Assembly (NCBI RefSeq): GCF_037975245.1
Contig: NC_092580.1
Location: 29,229,501-29,293,500 of the forward strand
Length of the DNA: 64,000 bases
Source: Apostichopus japonicus
Lineage: Eukaryota > Echinodermata > Holothuroidea > Aspidochirotida > Stichopodidae
Direction of reading: 5' to 3'
A program made the position numbers and the translations under genes. Below are positions 34,599 to 47,922 of this stretch, piece by piece (within the stretch, counting starts at the first letter, position 1; each line of letters starts with the position of its first letter). The notes below the pieces were generated by a model. It was not told where the DNA came from, searched no databases, and saw nothing but the letters and a program-made list of their open reading frames with translations.

Positions 34599-37588
34599 CC
34601 TTTAATTATTATTATTATTGTAAGTATCGCATAGCTGGGCATACCGAGAATGACAGAAGTTGGTATTTAGCAGTTCCCACGGATAACAACAACTATTTGT
34701 GTAGTCTTTCATTTTCGGCCAGCAAGGATGGAGGCATGGGCATGCGCATGCGTACCGAAGTGTAGCTCGAAAACTAGGCTACCACATTGCTTATATTACC
34801 GCTCGATGTTCGTGGCGCTTACCCAGCCTCAGTATAGCAAGCATTATAAAGGTTTAATGCTAATCATGCACAATGGAATATAGCTAAAACGTTCAGTAAC
34901 TGACAACTTCCGAGTTCCAACCGTCCTATTTTTGGGCCAAGTCAGACTTCCAGCTTCTCAGTAAGACTACCATTCATTCTAGAAAATCTCATCTTTCCGA
35001 TTCGCTTAATGTGTCGTATATCACAATTATTTAATAGTCAATTGACTTGCACGCTAAATTAGTTACTTTCCGAGGTCGATATTATACCAGCGCATCTAAA
35101 GAAGCTTTTAAACTGACATGTCCCATCCACTTTCTGATAGCTGTAAGTGAGTGAATGAATATATGAATGAGTGAGTAAAACTTTATTTCTACAAAAAAAA
35201 AAAAAAAATTCGGTATAATATTATGAAACTTGCAAGTTTACCAACCATGACTAGATGACCTCGTTTACATTTTCAGCTACAATCACTTGAGTCATTTCAG
35301 TGAGTCTCTTTAATAACTTTCCTGGCAATTCTAAACCTCCTATTGGGATGTACATAAACTTTTAATATTGTATGGTACTTAGTAGGCCTATTATAGAATT
35401 GATAGTGAATCACAAAGGAGTAAAGCCTAAGCTTGGCCTAATAGTATAAGCTGTTATAGCATCGTTTAAAATAAGGAACAATGATCTGTTTTTTACAGCT
35501 GTAAAGAGTCAGATTATAAACCTTATAAATGTTATTTCTTCGGTGATGTGAAAGTACTAACTTCAACTTTCTCGGCCTTTTCAGACTAAGATCATTTTGG
35601 CATATGTTCCCTTTCTAAGGGAATCGTCGTACACTGTCTGACTATGATCACGCTATTCACAGTCTCGATGCAATGGGACTAAGATTGAGAGCAGACCAGT
35701 AGTTTGGTTCTTGGTTTTTCTTACCCCGGTTCTTTCTTGAGTGCTTTCTCTTAACAAGTACCGTACCTTGTATATGCAAATTGCTTACGCTGTTCTAGCA
35801 CCTAGGTGATTAGCTATGCAAACCTTCACTAGGCAAATATCCCTGAGAAATGTTCTTGCATTGTTCGTGAACGATATATGCTGGGTGAACGTGATGTTTT
35901 GTTAATGAGAGTGCACTTTTTTATAGTATATATCGTTATAATTAAGTCTAGTAACGGTGATAATAAAGTTATTCTAGAGAGGAAACAGCATATAGACTGC
36001 ACCATCAACTATGAATACCAGTACGCGCTATTGAGATAAATAGATGGCGCTCTGTAACAATGACTTATCAGCACTCAAAGCTCACGCTCTGCAGGATTGT
36101 ATATACCTCTTTGTCAAATCACTCAACTTACAATGGAATAATAGAAGAGAGAGAGAGAGAGAGGTGGGTGGAGAGAGAAAGAAAGAAAAAAGCGGTAACA
36201 AAAATAGTAATAACTGTCTAGGCCGACGATCGAATGTGTGATCGAATAAATAAAATACCAACACATTCTTGAAGTAACAGCATGCAGTTCGAATGATCGA
36301 ATCCCAGTTTAGTCAATTAATTTGTTGGCCTTCAAAACAAACCCCCCTTTTTTCCCTTTTTTCTTTACTTTTGGTTTACTCAGTTTTGTACAGGAACTTA
36401 TCAAGGACATGGGGAACATCAATTTCTTGAAACTCTTAGAAAAGTTAGTTCTGTTTTTAAATCTCAAAATCGAAACTGGTGAACTTTTTATCACATAAGC
36501 AATGGCTTTTTCTTTTATCTCAAAATTTGGACAAATTGTGAGCAAGTATCTTTCATGTGGCTTGTACTTTTAATCGGAGTTATCGGACATTGAGACGTTG
36601 TGATAAATGTACGTTTTTGCATGATATAATCATAAGTGAGAGTACCTTAATTGAAGAGGAGTGTTAGTGTGACAAGTGGGTTCTGAAACACCAACTTTTC
36701 AGCGGGTATTCATAACAAAGGAAGTCGCATTAAAGAGATATCCCGGTGGCTGAAATTGATTGCCTGTAGTAAAAAAGTAGTGGAAAGACGTGAATGACGT
36801 CATCAAGACAATTCAGCTTCAATTGCTGGTATTTTCCTAACACAATATCTAACTCACTTACTTTAATAGGAAATTAATATTTCTATTAAACAAAAGTTGC
36901 TCTTTGATGAAATTCTTAATGCATATTAAGCATCGGACATACCATATGTATCAAGTTTCAAAGATAATTCATCAAGAATATTATAACAGAAAGTAAAGCA
37001 AGTTGAAGTTACAAAATATTGAGATGAGGTTTTCAACAGACAGTTTAAAATAGATATCGTTTCCATCATACAGATATAAAGTATATCATATTGTCTGTCG
37101 GCAGGTATTTTCCATTTACCCGCACGTATCAGCGTTGTAATCGAGCCCAGCGCGAACCGAATCCGATTCCATGTACGAGCCCTTGTCACCCGACGGAGTT
37201 CGAGTCCTATAATACTTTTATTTGCATTATAAAATGAAGTTTACCTATTTTACGTTGTGTATACTACACACATACATACTGTGTGGAAAGGAACTGTTTG
37301 TTCACCAGCGGTTACTAATCAGTCTATATATGTTTGGGAGTTATTCTCTATATATACAATCATCATTGTCAAACCAAGTTATTGTTCTCATGAAACAAAA
37401 TACTTAGATTTAGATACTATAGGTACGGTCATCATTGATGGCACATGATCAGGATGTCTAATTTATCTCTGAGAAGACAGAGGAGCGCGAAAAATACCAC
37501 AACCCTGTTAGAAATAGGTCAAGGGCCTAAATTCCACCCCACCTAACCCCAGCTCCAGGAAGTCAATGAATATGTCGTCAACCACCGT
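34596..37588. other. Unassigned intergenic
   Basis: Contains a poly-A run (35198-35213) and a GA-rich run (36144-36192). No exon with domain content found. Confidence 0.4.
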
Positions 37589-37683
37589 TATATAAACGCA
37601 GACCAGTTCCGAACACTACAGTAAGAAAAGTTGTAAAAATGGCGTTCCACAGATTCAACTCACGGAACAAGAATAGAACAATG
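37589..37683 (+). CDS. Possible TATA promoter and first coding exon
   Basis: TATATAAA at 37589-37596 is followed, about 25-30 bp later, by a pyrimidine-flanked start region, then ATG at 37639 (AAAAATGG context) and 15 codons (MAFHRFNSRNKNRTM) that end at a clean donor ATG|GTAAGG at 37683. The spacing is that of a real promoter and first exon, but I found no convincing second exon. An acceptor TTCTTGCAG at 38079 would add only seven codons before a stop. Confidence 0.3.
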
Positions 37684-37732
37684 GTAAGGTACTGTGTCAA
37701 CATTATATATTACAGGGTAACTTTCTGTTATG

Positions 37733-38345
37733 TCAGAGCGCGGCGTCGCCATACATTTCAATCTTGGGGTGGGGGGCACATCACTTAATAAGGGGGCACA
37801 CTGTTTAGTTTTGAATGCCGTCCTGTGGGAGGGGTTATAAGGGGAGGGGTATTCCCTATATAATTCATTAATTAAGGATCCTTTAGTAGCAATCTGGTGC
37901 TATATTTGGCAACTTGAAGTAGCTTTATGTTCAAGAATTTTCGGGCTTAATCTGTCCGATATTTATGTTGTTAATTGAGGCGGATAAAATAGTTATAAAC
38001 AAAATTGGAAATTAACCCTTTTGCTTTGATAATGTTTTTAAATAAGATTGTTGAAATTGAAATTGAAATTCTTGCAGGGTATAGTAGTGAAGTTTAAGCA
38101 CTAGCGGTTAACGCCGGGGCATCTGTGACCTTGTTAGTGAGAAAACAACTGGTTATTGTGATGGTCGGTGGAAGGAAGTTTACTGATGAATGTACGTAAT
38201 TCGTTGCGTCCATTGTACAAAAAAGGTTTGTTTGAGTCTTTTCTTTAACACTACAAAACGCATTTGGGGGGGGGGGACCTGGTAGGGCATGCTTTATTGA
38301 TGGGTTCGTGCCCCCCCCCAGGCCACCCCTTGGCGACGCCACTGA
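37733..38345. mobile_element. Decayed hAT-like MITE
   Basis: The right end GGCGACGCCACTG is the reverse complement of a hAT-style terminus CAGTGGCGTCGCC. The left side has GGCGTCGCCA after CAGAGCGC, then G-rich sequence matching the C-rich right side. The left terminus is altered and I see no clean 8-bp duplication, so the exact boundary is uncertain. Confidence 0.45.
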
Positions 38346-39480
38346 TGACAGTGTGAATGGTTTTGTGGGCATTCTATCTATGCCGTTATCTGTAGTAATT
38401 CGGTGTTGGGCGTTTTAAGTCCTCTGTATAACAGATACAATGGTATACCACACCGACAGGATATGAAAGCCCCGAAAACTGTCCTCGCCTTTATCCTTAA
38501 GACTCTTATTTGGATAATACAGGCTCGATCCTCAGAAGGTCCTCGGAGAGATCATTCGCAGCCTGTCATTGGAAATGGTCGTGAATGGGATCGGTAGACT
38601 CAAAAGAGGGCCGGGGGAGGGGGGCGTTTTCTTCTTCCAGTCGTTTTTGCTGCTATATGGCTGAAACTAGCCTGGGCAGTTCTGTAATTCGTCGGGAAAG
38701 AATATTCGTATCACTTTCTGCCTCCTCAAACTTAATTAGGCTTCTAGCCTATTGAATGTGGACTCATCAGTGCAATTAAAGGGACCTCGATCTTCACAAC
38801 AAAACTTTCATGAAGGATAACAAACATGCATTTGGTTTGATTGGGGGGGGGGGGGGTAGATATATATTTAATTGAGTCCACACATGGGATATCCATCTAC
38901 TATTGTGCCTATAATATTTCGTAACTATGGCAATTCATTGGAAAAATGAGCCCAAACAAATGTTTCCTAGGTATAGATACAGATATTGATCTATTAACAT
39001 TGAACTTATGTATGTTTTACGTCAATTGCATTCTTATCTGACGTAAAACTTTTACACTTTTTAGCACTCCTTCACATACTGCCAGAGTATAACATCATTC
39101 CAACGCCATTTCTTGACGTGTACTTCCGCAAGCCGCGTAATGAAACAAATTTGCATTTGTGGGTTTTTGTCCCACCCACTTTACTGTGTAGTCAGCCAGC
39201 CAACTTGTTGGCTTGTTCCACTACGAAAAACACGTTCTATGACACCATTATTCGCATCTTAAACAGACTCGTCCACTGAGAAGATTCCAAGGGAATGTTT
39301 ATTGCCAAAGAAAATTTTGCACTTATTATATATCTAGTTTAATAACTAACACTTTATTTAACCCATTGAAGTAAAAACATATATTTAAAATGAAGAGGAA
39401 TTTATCATTTATATATAGTTTTTTCCTGCTATTGTTTTATTTCCTTGATTAATTTCGTTGTTTTATTTATATAGCCCGTC
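38346..39480. other. Unassigned upstream flank of SFMBT
   Basis: No exon or repeat recognised beyond a G run at 38845-38857. Confidence 0.4.
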
Positions 39481-39500
39481 TTATAATCTAGGAATCCCGA

Positions 39501-39608
39501 GCATGCGCACTCTACTTTCGTAGCCATCTTGAAGGTAAAATCTGATGTTGCAGAGAACAAGCGGTACGTGACTATAAAAATCCCTTGTCCCGAGCTGAAT
39601 AACGTGTG
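39501..39608 (+). promoter_or_regulatory. Candidate SFMBT promoter and non-coding first exon
   Basis: GCATGCGCAC at 39501-39510 matches an NRF1 half-consensus and GCCATCTT at 39523-39530 matches an inverted YY1 core; both are typical of TATA-less housekeeping promoters. A strong donor GTGTG|GTAAGT follows at 39608/39609. The next good acceptor on this strand that leads into a long coding exon is at 43144, so this may be the 5' untranslated exon of SFMBT. Inference; transcript data are needed to confirm. Confidence 0.35.
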
Positions 39609-42600
39609 GTAAGTTATGAAACAGATTCTAATATAATAATTATATTTCCATTGCTTTTTCTTCGTTCTGTTTCTAGCCCTCCTGGTTTCGGTAATGTTAA
39701 GAAGTGAGTATTTCTCATTTCGAGTGGGTGGTATATAACTTACACTACACTACAGTAGGTGTTTAGATATACTCCCAACTGCAACGGTCATTTAGTACAC
39801 TGCGGTTGGTACAACACAACTCGTAGAGCGTGGGATGATGTTATTTCACACTCGATTATGAGCAAACCATTCGTTTCTGCAGTAGACCCCTACATCGTAT
39901 GGTAAAGAAGGTATTTTGACGCATTTAGCAAATATTTTCCTTAGTTTCTAGGAGTAAGGATCTCTTCGAAAATGGTTTGTTGTTGACCGTACTAAGCATG
40001 CTGAACATCGAAGCCATGTTATTATTAAGTACTAGGTCAAAGGTCAGTGATATTCACGAAGGTGTAGTTACTTCTTTCCACAATAAGCAGAACTCTAAAT
40101 ATAATGCACGTAAATTGTATCTGTGATTGGTGATGTGTGGCACTTGCAAAATAATTATTGAAACTCTTGTATATGCTAGATGTGTTGTTCAAAATTAAGT
40201 TAGGATTATCTACAAATTACAGCAGTAGCCTAGTGACAAATTGTATTTGTACAGAGCCTAGATACAGCAGCCAAGTTACAGCAGGCCAAGTGGGAGGTTC
40301 TGAGCATGTATGTACTGTAGTTCACCAACCAGGGACATTATATAGATTAAAAAGTGTGTTGATAAGGCCACAAAATTCTCTTGCTACCAATGCACAGATG
40401 AAAGTTCATATCAAAAATGGACAGTTGAGATGAGAAAGCATTAACAGATTTATTGGACCTGCTTCATATAGTCTGGTGTTATTTCTTGTTGATTCTGCCA
40501 GATGTTTAATAGAACAATATTAAACCTGTTCCTTGAATTTATTCAACACTTGCAGTTTACCCAGTATCCTTAACCAAACATATATATACTTTGTACTCTA
40601 AAGACGCTATAGTAGGGCTATAGGTTTACGTAGATGCAAATTCACAATGACCCCAGTAGGCTATATACTTATCGTCCATTGAGTTGAAACTAATGCATGG
40701 CTCCACAGGAGTTTGAAGTAAAATCAGCCATTATATTCCCTATGTTTGTTTCTTGTATGTGAATACTTTGTACTTGTAAGTTGTGAACACTTTTGCTGCA
40801 TGGTAAAACACATGCATATCATTCACTAGACAGTTTAGTATATAACTTGTCCGAAAGAGAGACTCTTTACTTTGCAGTGTTGGAACTCATGGAAAAAGGC
40901 CAAGTAATATGTTATAGTTTTATATTTATGTGATTTGCTCTTTCTTACACGAGGTAATGCATAGCAACATTAAAAAACCTGGGACTTGGTGGATCAAAAT
41001 GTTATGAACACACGATAATTTACTGACGTACTGATTGTAGTATGATGTATGTTAACTTTGTGATATTAAAGCTATTTTTCAACTATGTGATATCAACAAG
41101 GTTTTATCAGATTTCGGCAGTAAGTAAAGGTCAGGATCGAGTCAAACAGCTCATAGAATAGAATACCTTCCCCAACTTGTTGCTCTTGTTGAAGTTTATT
41201 GTATAATCCCAGTTAGAAAATGATTCACGCAAGGAACTCATGGTACAAAATTGATGTTTCACTGTGGCAATTTTAGCTGTTTGCATGGTTCAGCTTTGTA
41301 GATTAAAATTGCATTTGAACCATTTCAAACACTATAGCTGCAGTTTCTATCAGTGCAGCTACATAAACTTGCAAAGAACACAAAGTTGGGGGATACGAAA
41401 AGTTACCGAACACTACCATACTTGTTAACATGAAGGTGACTACTGTCTCATCGAAAAGTTTCTCATAAGACTTTCCTTAAATGGTGTATGACATGTTTTT
41501 TCTCAATGTAATTCCAGAAAATATATTGTAAGGCTTTGAAGGGTGGAAGAAAAGCAGAGAATTCTAAAATTGTCAGCCAGACTACGTAGTTGAGATGCTC
41601 ACATCAACCTAGACAGCATTTTCAAACCACGTACCAATGAATTATTACTTAGTACGGTTATATGAATATGAGATTCTTTTACGATGATATCGCCATTTTT
41701 GTTCTCCCACAATAGATATCACAATTATATTGTACAACATGTGAAAGTTTTCAACTCAGCAAAATCCAATCACGCTACACACATGTACTGAAACTTTAGC
41801 CACATATATATCAGTGTCATTCACACACATATTTTATGTTTCTTTTACCAACCAATTTTCCGGAAGTGCAACACACATATAATATACTGTAAGTTATATC
41901 ACCAGCCGTCACAATCCGTACAAACGGAATCGCACAATGCCAGCAAAATTAAAATTGACAAAGTCAACCATTCTGTTGGCAACAAAATTTGTGATTCAGT
42001 GTATAATTTATAATAAACATTACTTTCTAATTTTTATTTTTCTTATTTTATCTTGTTTCGTGTTTTTGATGAGTCAGTTAAGAGTATCGCAATGTGGTTT
42101 TGGCTGGTTTGGCATTTCAATATCGTAATAACATATTAACACCGAGTAAATTGTGTAACATTTGTTCATTACTTAGTCAGATGATATTTATCTAAATAAA
42201 ACTTGTCAGTACAAAAATATTGCCATATCGTTTAGCCTGATTTGACTCCTGATTGGAAGCACAACCTGGTATCGATATTCTGCCAATTTATCTTTACACC
42301 GCAACAAATTGTAACACTCATTGAATACATAAATTGTGAAGCATTTTTTCCATTCATTATGCATTCGGAATGAAATGCTGTGTAATAACATTAACTGAGG
42401 CGTTTGGAAGATTTGGTAACTGTAAAAAGCTTTGAAGTCTATGATTTTCTGCTAATGCCATGCCGTACTGTATGTGTTAACAACTCAATGTGTAAAAAGT
42501 TTAATTTCTTTCTTTCTTTTTTATCAGATATTCATTAATATATGCACCAAGTATCTGATTAGCCAAGGTAATCAACTCTCATATAATTACAGTTTTGAGT

Positions 42601-43144
42601 TTTGAACATCATATTTATAAATGAAGTAAAAGTCAAAGCCTTTCAACCCTAATTCCCCATTTATTGTTTTTGTTTACGTGCCATTAATACCGATCATATG
42701 AAAAAATGTCTAGGTGATAAACTACTAAGAATCAAATTAAATCTGGCTTGTTTATCACTGCATCACCGATCATCCTCCACTTGGTTGGCAAAATATCATA
42801 AGGAGAGTATCTTACTTTGATCGATTCCAATGTTATAATGAGTAATGCCCAAATGTTTGAAAATTTGACTGGCCAATCACAACACCACCAAAAATTACTA
42901 TATCTAACTTGACACAGAATTAATATGCCAATTTTCACTCTAAGATGGAAGAAACTGCCTTCAGCTATTCTAGTTGAGAAAAGGTCATGTTTGTAAATGA
43001 TTAAATATTTTGGTCTATATATAACTGCATAATATCATTCTACCTTTTGACATATATACTTGCAATATAGGACTTGCTTAAATTCATTTACCTCCTTCAA
43101 ATTTCTTTATAACTCACCCTTTTCTTGTTGTTTCTTTGCTCTAG
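39609..43144. other. Probable first intron of SFMBT
   Basis: AT-rich sequence with no coding signal. It ends in a long pyrimidine tract and CTCTAG acceptor at 43144. Confidence 0.4.
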
Positions 43145-43179
43145 GAGTTGAGATGTTTAGGGTGCTTACATAGCTGATC
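43145..43179 (+). promoter_or_regulatory. 5' untranslated end of SFMBT exon with a uORF
   Basis: Between the acceptor at 43144 and the start codon lies a six-codon upstream frame, ATG at 43153 to TAG at 43171-43173, ending 6 bases before the main ATG at 43180. Such a short uORF could lower translation of the main frame. Confidence 0.5.
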
Positions 43180-46100
43180 ATGGAGCAATCGCCTAAGGAG
43201 ACTAATCCCCCCAAAGCCGTCATTGCAGCGCCCTCAACCATCCTTCAGATCCCACCAGTGCTCCTCTCTGCAGGCAGCCCTACCGAGACGGTCATTCAAA
43301 AAGTTGGTCAATCAGTGACAAAAGATGGGATCAAAATCCCTGTCATGACGAGGACCAAAGCAGTGACTCAACCGGTGGCAACATTCACTTCCAGAGATGA
43401 ACCACCGCAGAAGAGGACCAAGTTATCCCCGAGTGGTGCATCGACAGTTATATCCAAGGGGATGATCGCTCAGCAACCCCGATTCACTAATCCAGGTCTG
43501 GTCACAATTGAGCCGCAGCTGATTTCTGGCACCTCATTGCAGGCCCCAGGGCCAACACAGGTTACTTCACCATTATTTCAGCAAGGTTTTCAGACCGTGT
43601 TTCTGCAGCCTACCACCATTTCCAACACTCCAGCGAAATCCCCAACCTCAGTTGCATCACGTGTGGCCAAACCATACCAGCCAATTGCATCAAAAGCACC
43701 AGTCACCACGACTCCAAAGGCCCCTGTTACAAAGCCAATTCTGATGCAAACTGGTCTCTCCAACAAAATTGTGGTTCATGCTCCATCTTCCCAGTCAGCC
43801 TCCTCACCTCCTCCAAGTAGCCAACCTATGTCAATGTCTGTGGGCCACATCGGTGCCACGTCCAGCCAAAGTACCTTACAGACATCTGTCCTTAGTTCTG
43901 GAAGACTACTGCAGGTTGCTTCAGCAGGGGGAGGACAGAAGTACATCCTGGTCCCACCTGGTGCCAATCCGCAGTCGGTTCATCTGATCGGTAATGGCAC
44001 CCAAATCTCCCTACCCAGAACGATGGCGGTCTCCTCGGGACCATCGACGTCCCAACCGGAACCATCCCATGGGAAGATAAACATTATAAATACTAGTCAG
44101 GGCTCTGTGGCCGTGCAGATGTCCCAATCGACTCCCATCATAGTGCAAAATTCCATTCAATCACTGGCCAAACTTCCACAGGTCTGTCAAGTGTCCAGCG
44201 CTTCTAAGAACAAGCTACCCGCCAACGTCCAAGCTCGATACGTACCCAAGACCCAACTGACAAATCCGCAGGTACCGATGAGCACCACAGGGAAACCTAG
44301 CCAGCGCCATGGAAAGATCTTAACTGTAGGTCAACATGGAGCGATCACCAACTTGAGTTCCCCGACAATCAGTAAGGTGATTCCCACCGTCGTGCCCATC
44401 ACCACGGCATCTGGCGTTTCGCATAAGAGCGGTCCATCGGCATCCACCTCAGAGATGAAAAAGACTCACACGGCGACAGTTGTACCGATGACGTTAGCAA
44501 ACGGTCAGCAGAGCATCGTCCTTCACACTGGCAGTTTGCCCAAACAGATACTGAGTGGTACACAGGTCATTTTCAATATACCAGGAAGCGGCAAGCAACC
44601 GCAGACAGCTATCCTGGTGCCTCCCTCAGCGAGGCGAACCTCTGTGCCAACCATCCATTCGACCAAGAAGCAGGTCGCACCAGGAGCTACGGGAACTGCC
44701 ACCAAAGCCATGGTGGGTCAGAAAGTGGCCGTGGCAGTCACAATTCAAGGGGGAACTCCCACGGTAGCGTCATTGACAGTAGGGAAGGAGAAGGCGAAAG
44801 GAAACGTGGCTTCCGTAAAACCGCAAAGTAGCACAACGCCCTCTCAGCAGATGACTCTTCCAGGAAAGGTGTGTTATATATTTCTTTAAATGTAAAAGAG
44901 TCGCGAAACGATGAGATTATGTTGTTCATATAGTAATGCTTGATCCAGTGGATGTTGTCAATAAATGCAGATATTTCCTTCATTACTGTACTGGGTGGTC
45001 TTAGATCTTTCTTAAAACTTGTAATTTATCTGCACATATATCCTTTTTTTGTGAAAGTATTGTGCATTGCCTAAAATGCTATGCACAGTTGATTATATAT
45101 TCAATATTTGACTCCAAAAGTTTTTGGGTCCGGTTGATTGTACAATGGGAAACTGTTAACTTTGTTTTTGTGCTTCTCTTTGAAAAATGATTATGGTATT
45201 AGAACAAGCTCTGTTGGGGGGGGGGGGCGGGGGGCAAGGTAGTGAAAATCATTTCTTGGGGTCATCTTTCAACTCCACATAAAAAATCAGATTGAATTCA
45301 TAAGATTAAATCAACTACAGAGAACTGACTGGAATGTTATAACCACATTGGAAAGAACAAACAATGTCTTTACTTTTCTAAATTTTATTCAAGCACAGAT
45401 AATGGGGTGTGAGGGAGAGGGGATCTGAAGGTGTCGGTTATGACTCCTGACAAGCAACTAATCGCATTTCTTCAGCTCCAAAATGTCCTGTGCATTTGTA
45501 TATTTCCCTTGTTACATTAGAAATTAAATTACTTCTTGTTTCGAAATCAGTGGTGCAGGTTTTCTGATACTAGGGTGAAGTAGGTGGGGGCTTTGAGGAT
45601 GAAAGCTATAACAGGTTAACATGTGATTGCTTGTTTACAAATAAAAGTTTGCAAGTAACACTGTTACTCTCTCATGCACAGAATGGACATAAAGATTACT
45701 CTTTTTATGAATGCAATAATGTGATTTGTGAAGAACGGTCTCAGCTTCCCTCTTGAACTTCTCGAGAGAAACTTAACGAGGAATTCAAGGAGCTTCTCCG
45801 GACAGACAAAGGTCTAGAAATTTCACCTCTTAAAATTCTCGTTCGTTTCCAGGTGACTTTTGTCGGTAGCGTACCAGCTTCTGCGGTGACCACAACTACA
45901 TCGATGGTAACCACCCAAAATACGTCCACGTCAAACATCGCACGGTCTGTCCCAGTAACCAGTTCACCCATCATGACGACCACTATGGTACAAAATGGCC
46001 GACTTTTACAACTACTGCCAGCACAGAGAGGACCTGTCAGCGCTGCTAGCCAGGTCTGTTCATGCTCTCATCTCATCGTTTTTAGTTGGCCACAAATGTG

Positions 46101-47922
46101 CTAGAAGAAGTCAGACAATGGTCACTGATGATCAGATCTCAACAAGGGTTTTTACTGTCACCCTCTCAGTTGCAGTTTTGTCTCACTGAGCCAAACAAAT
46201 TTCTAATTTAACCATCCTCTATGTCTAGAGACAATATGGGTGATCAGAGCATCTAGGAAAATACTTTTGAAAACTTCCTGTAATTTTTAAGGGCTAAACT
46301 TTTGGGGTCGTTACAGATGATATTTAAAATCCTCAATCTTTTTCTTGGTGTCAGAACTTGGTTAAGTTTCAATTTAACCTCCAAATCTAATTTCTCTTCA
46401 CCTAATGCAATCATTGGAACTGACATGGTTAATACAGTATATTCATACAGTAGCTTCTTTTCAAGTTCAAGAATAAGGGTATTTAATTAATAATGTTTAC
46501 TTGGTTAGTAAACAATTTGTTAACAGTCCAAAGCCTATGGCCAGCCAAGTTTCCCCTCACACATTTCACAAAAAGTATTGCTTCCCAGAAGAATTTGAAT
46601 GAAAGCAAAATTAGTGATAAAAGTCTCAATGACAGTAACAAATTGTATATAGTGATTTTTTTGTTTCTCATCGTACGGTAGCCTCAACAGGCCACACGGG
46701 GTAGCAAACGACGACTGAGTGTGGACCCACAGATTCAAATGAACTTGAAGAAAGTATACACGGACGAAGAGGTTTCCACCGTAGACTTGGCGTTAAAGTA
46801 AGTCTTCTGGACGATTTAGTCCAATAATACAGAGACAGTTAGGTCAGTTCCTCAGATGCAATAGACAAAACTCACGACTCTTTTGGACTTTTCCAATGAA
46901 ATTTCCAATGAAATGAATGAATTTTCCACGATGCTGCCCAAATTTGTCAAGGACAAATCATGGCGAATCTCATAAAAGTGTACCCCCTCTTAATAGAACA
47001 GGTATTACTTAAGATCATTTTAAGTTTATGAGACAGTGGATGAACATTAACAGTAAAAGACCTGCAATGTGGAGTCAACATCAACAACAATTTAGCCTTA
47101 TAGGGGTATTCCCAAGATTTAGCTAAGTATTGAAGGTGAATATCTTGGAATTTGGAAAAGAGCTAGAGTTACATTAACTAGCACTCAGATATTTCATTTG
47201 TTTTGAACTATAATATATCGAGACTAACATTGTGTCTAAAGGTATCCTTTAAGTATTTAGCTAGAGTTACATTAACTAGAACTCAGATATTTCATTTGTC
47301 TTTATCCAGACTAACATTCTGTGAAAAGGTACAGGTTGCTTTAGGTATTTATTTAGGCTCAACTTTGTTTACCTAAGTGTATATTGTTGGTTGAACATTT
47401 TTTTGGTCCCTTTTCTTTGATGAATTACTTTTATTTTAACTTCATGGCTTCAAAGAACAGGGAACAGGATTATGTACTATGTTTCAATCGGACTGAAGAT
47501 GATCTGTGACTTGTGATAAGTATTTATAACCAATTGTTGTCGTTTTGTTACAAACTACTTAGATAAATGGACAATAGCTTGGTTTTGCAATTTCTTGTAG
47601 CATGTTGAACACCCGGTAAAGCTGGTCGTCATAAGGGAGCATGGGAGTCATCAAATTGTTTCACATGTATGGAAGCTATCGATATATATCAGAGCACAGA
47701 ATAACAACATTTCTGACATCTTAAGTAGAGACCAGACTGTAAATTCTGCAAAAACAAGTAGTCATAAATTTTTTGTTATTTTTTTCAGACTCAATGCCCC
47801 TTATCCGCAAGCTCCAGTTAAGAAACGACCTGCTCCAGAATCCAAGTTACCAACAAAGCCTGATCAGAATCCAGCTGAAACTGCTGATACAGCAGAAAAA
47901 ACACAGACAAAGCCACCACAAG
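43180..47922 (+). other. SFMBT: SFMBT exons 1-4: long low-complexity N-terminus
   Basis: Residues 1 to about 713. Exon 1 alone encodes 563 residues, rich in Ser, Thr, Pro, Gln and Val, without a folded domain I recognise. Short motifs recur: [11 protein letters not shown] in exon 1 and [12 protein letters not shown] in exon 2. Exon 3 has a charged segment ([19 protein letters not shown]). The composition resembles activation or coregulator regions. The FCS zinc finger of fly Sfmbt is not seen. If exon 1 is retained beyond its donor, translation ends six codons later. Confidence 0.85.
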
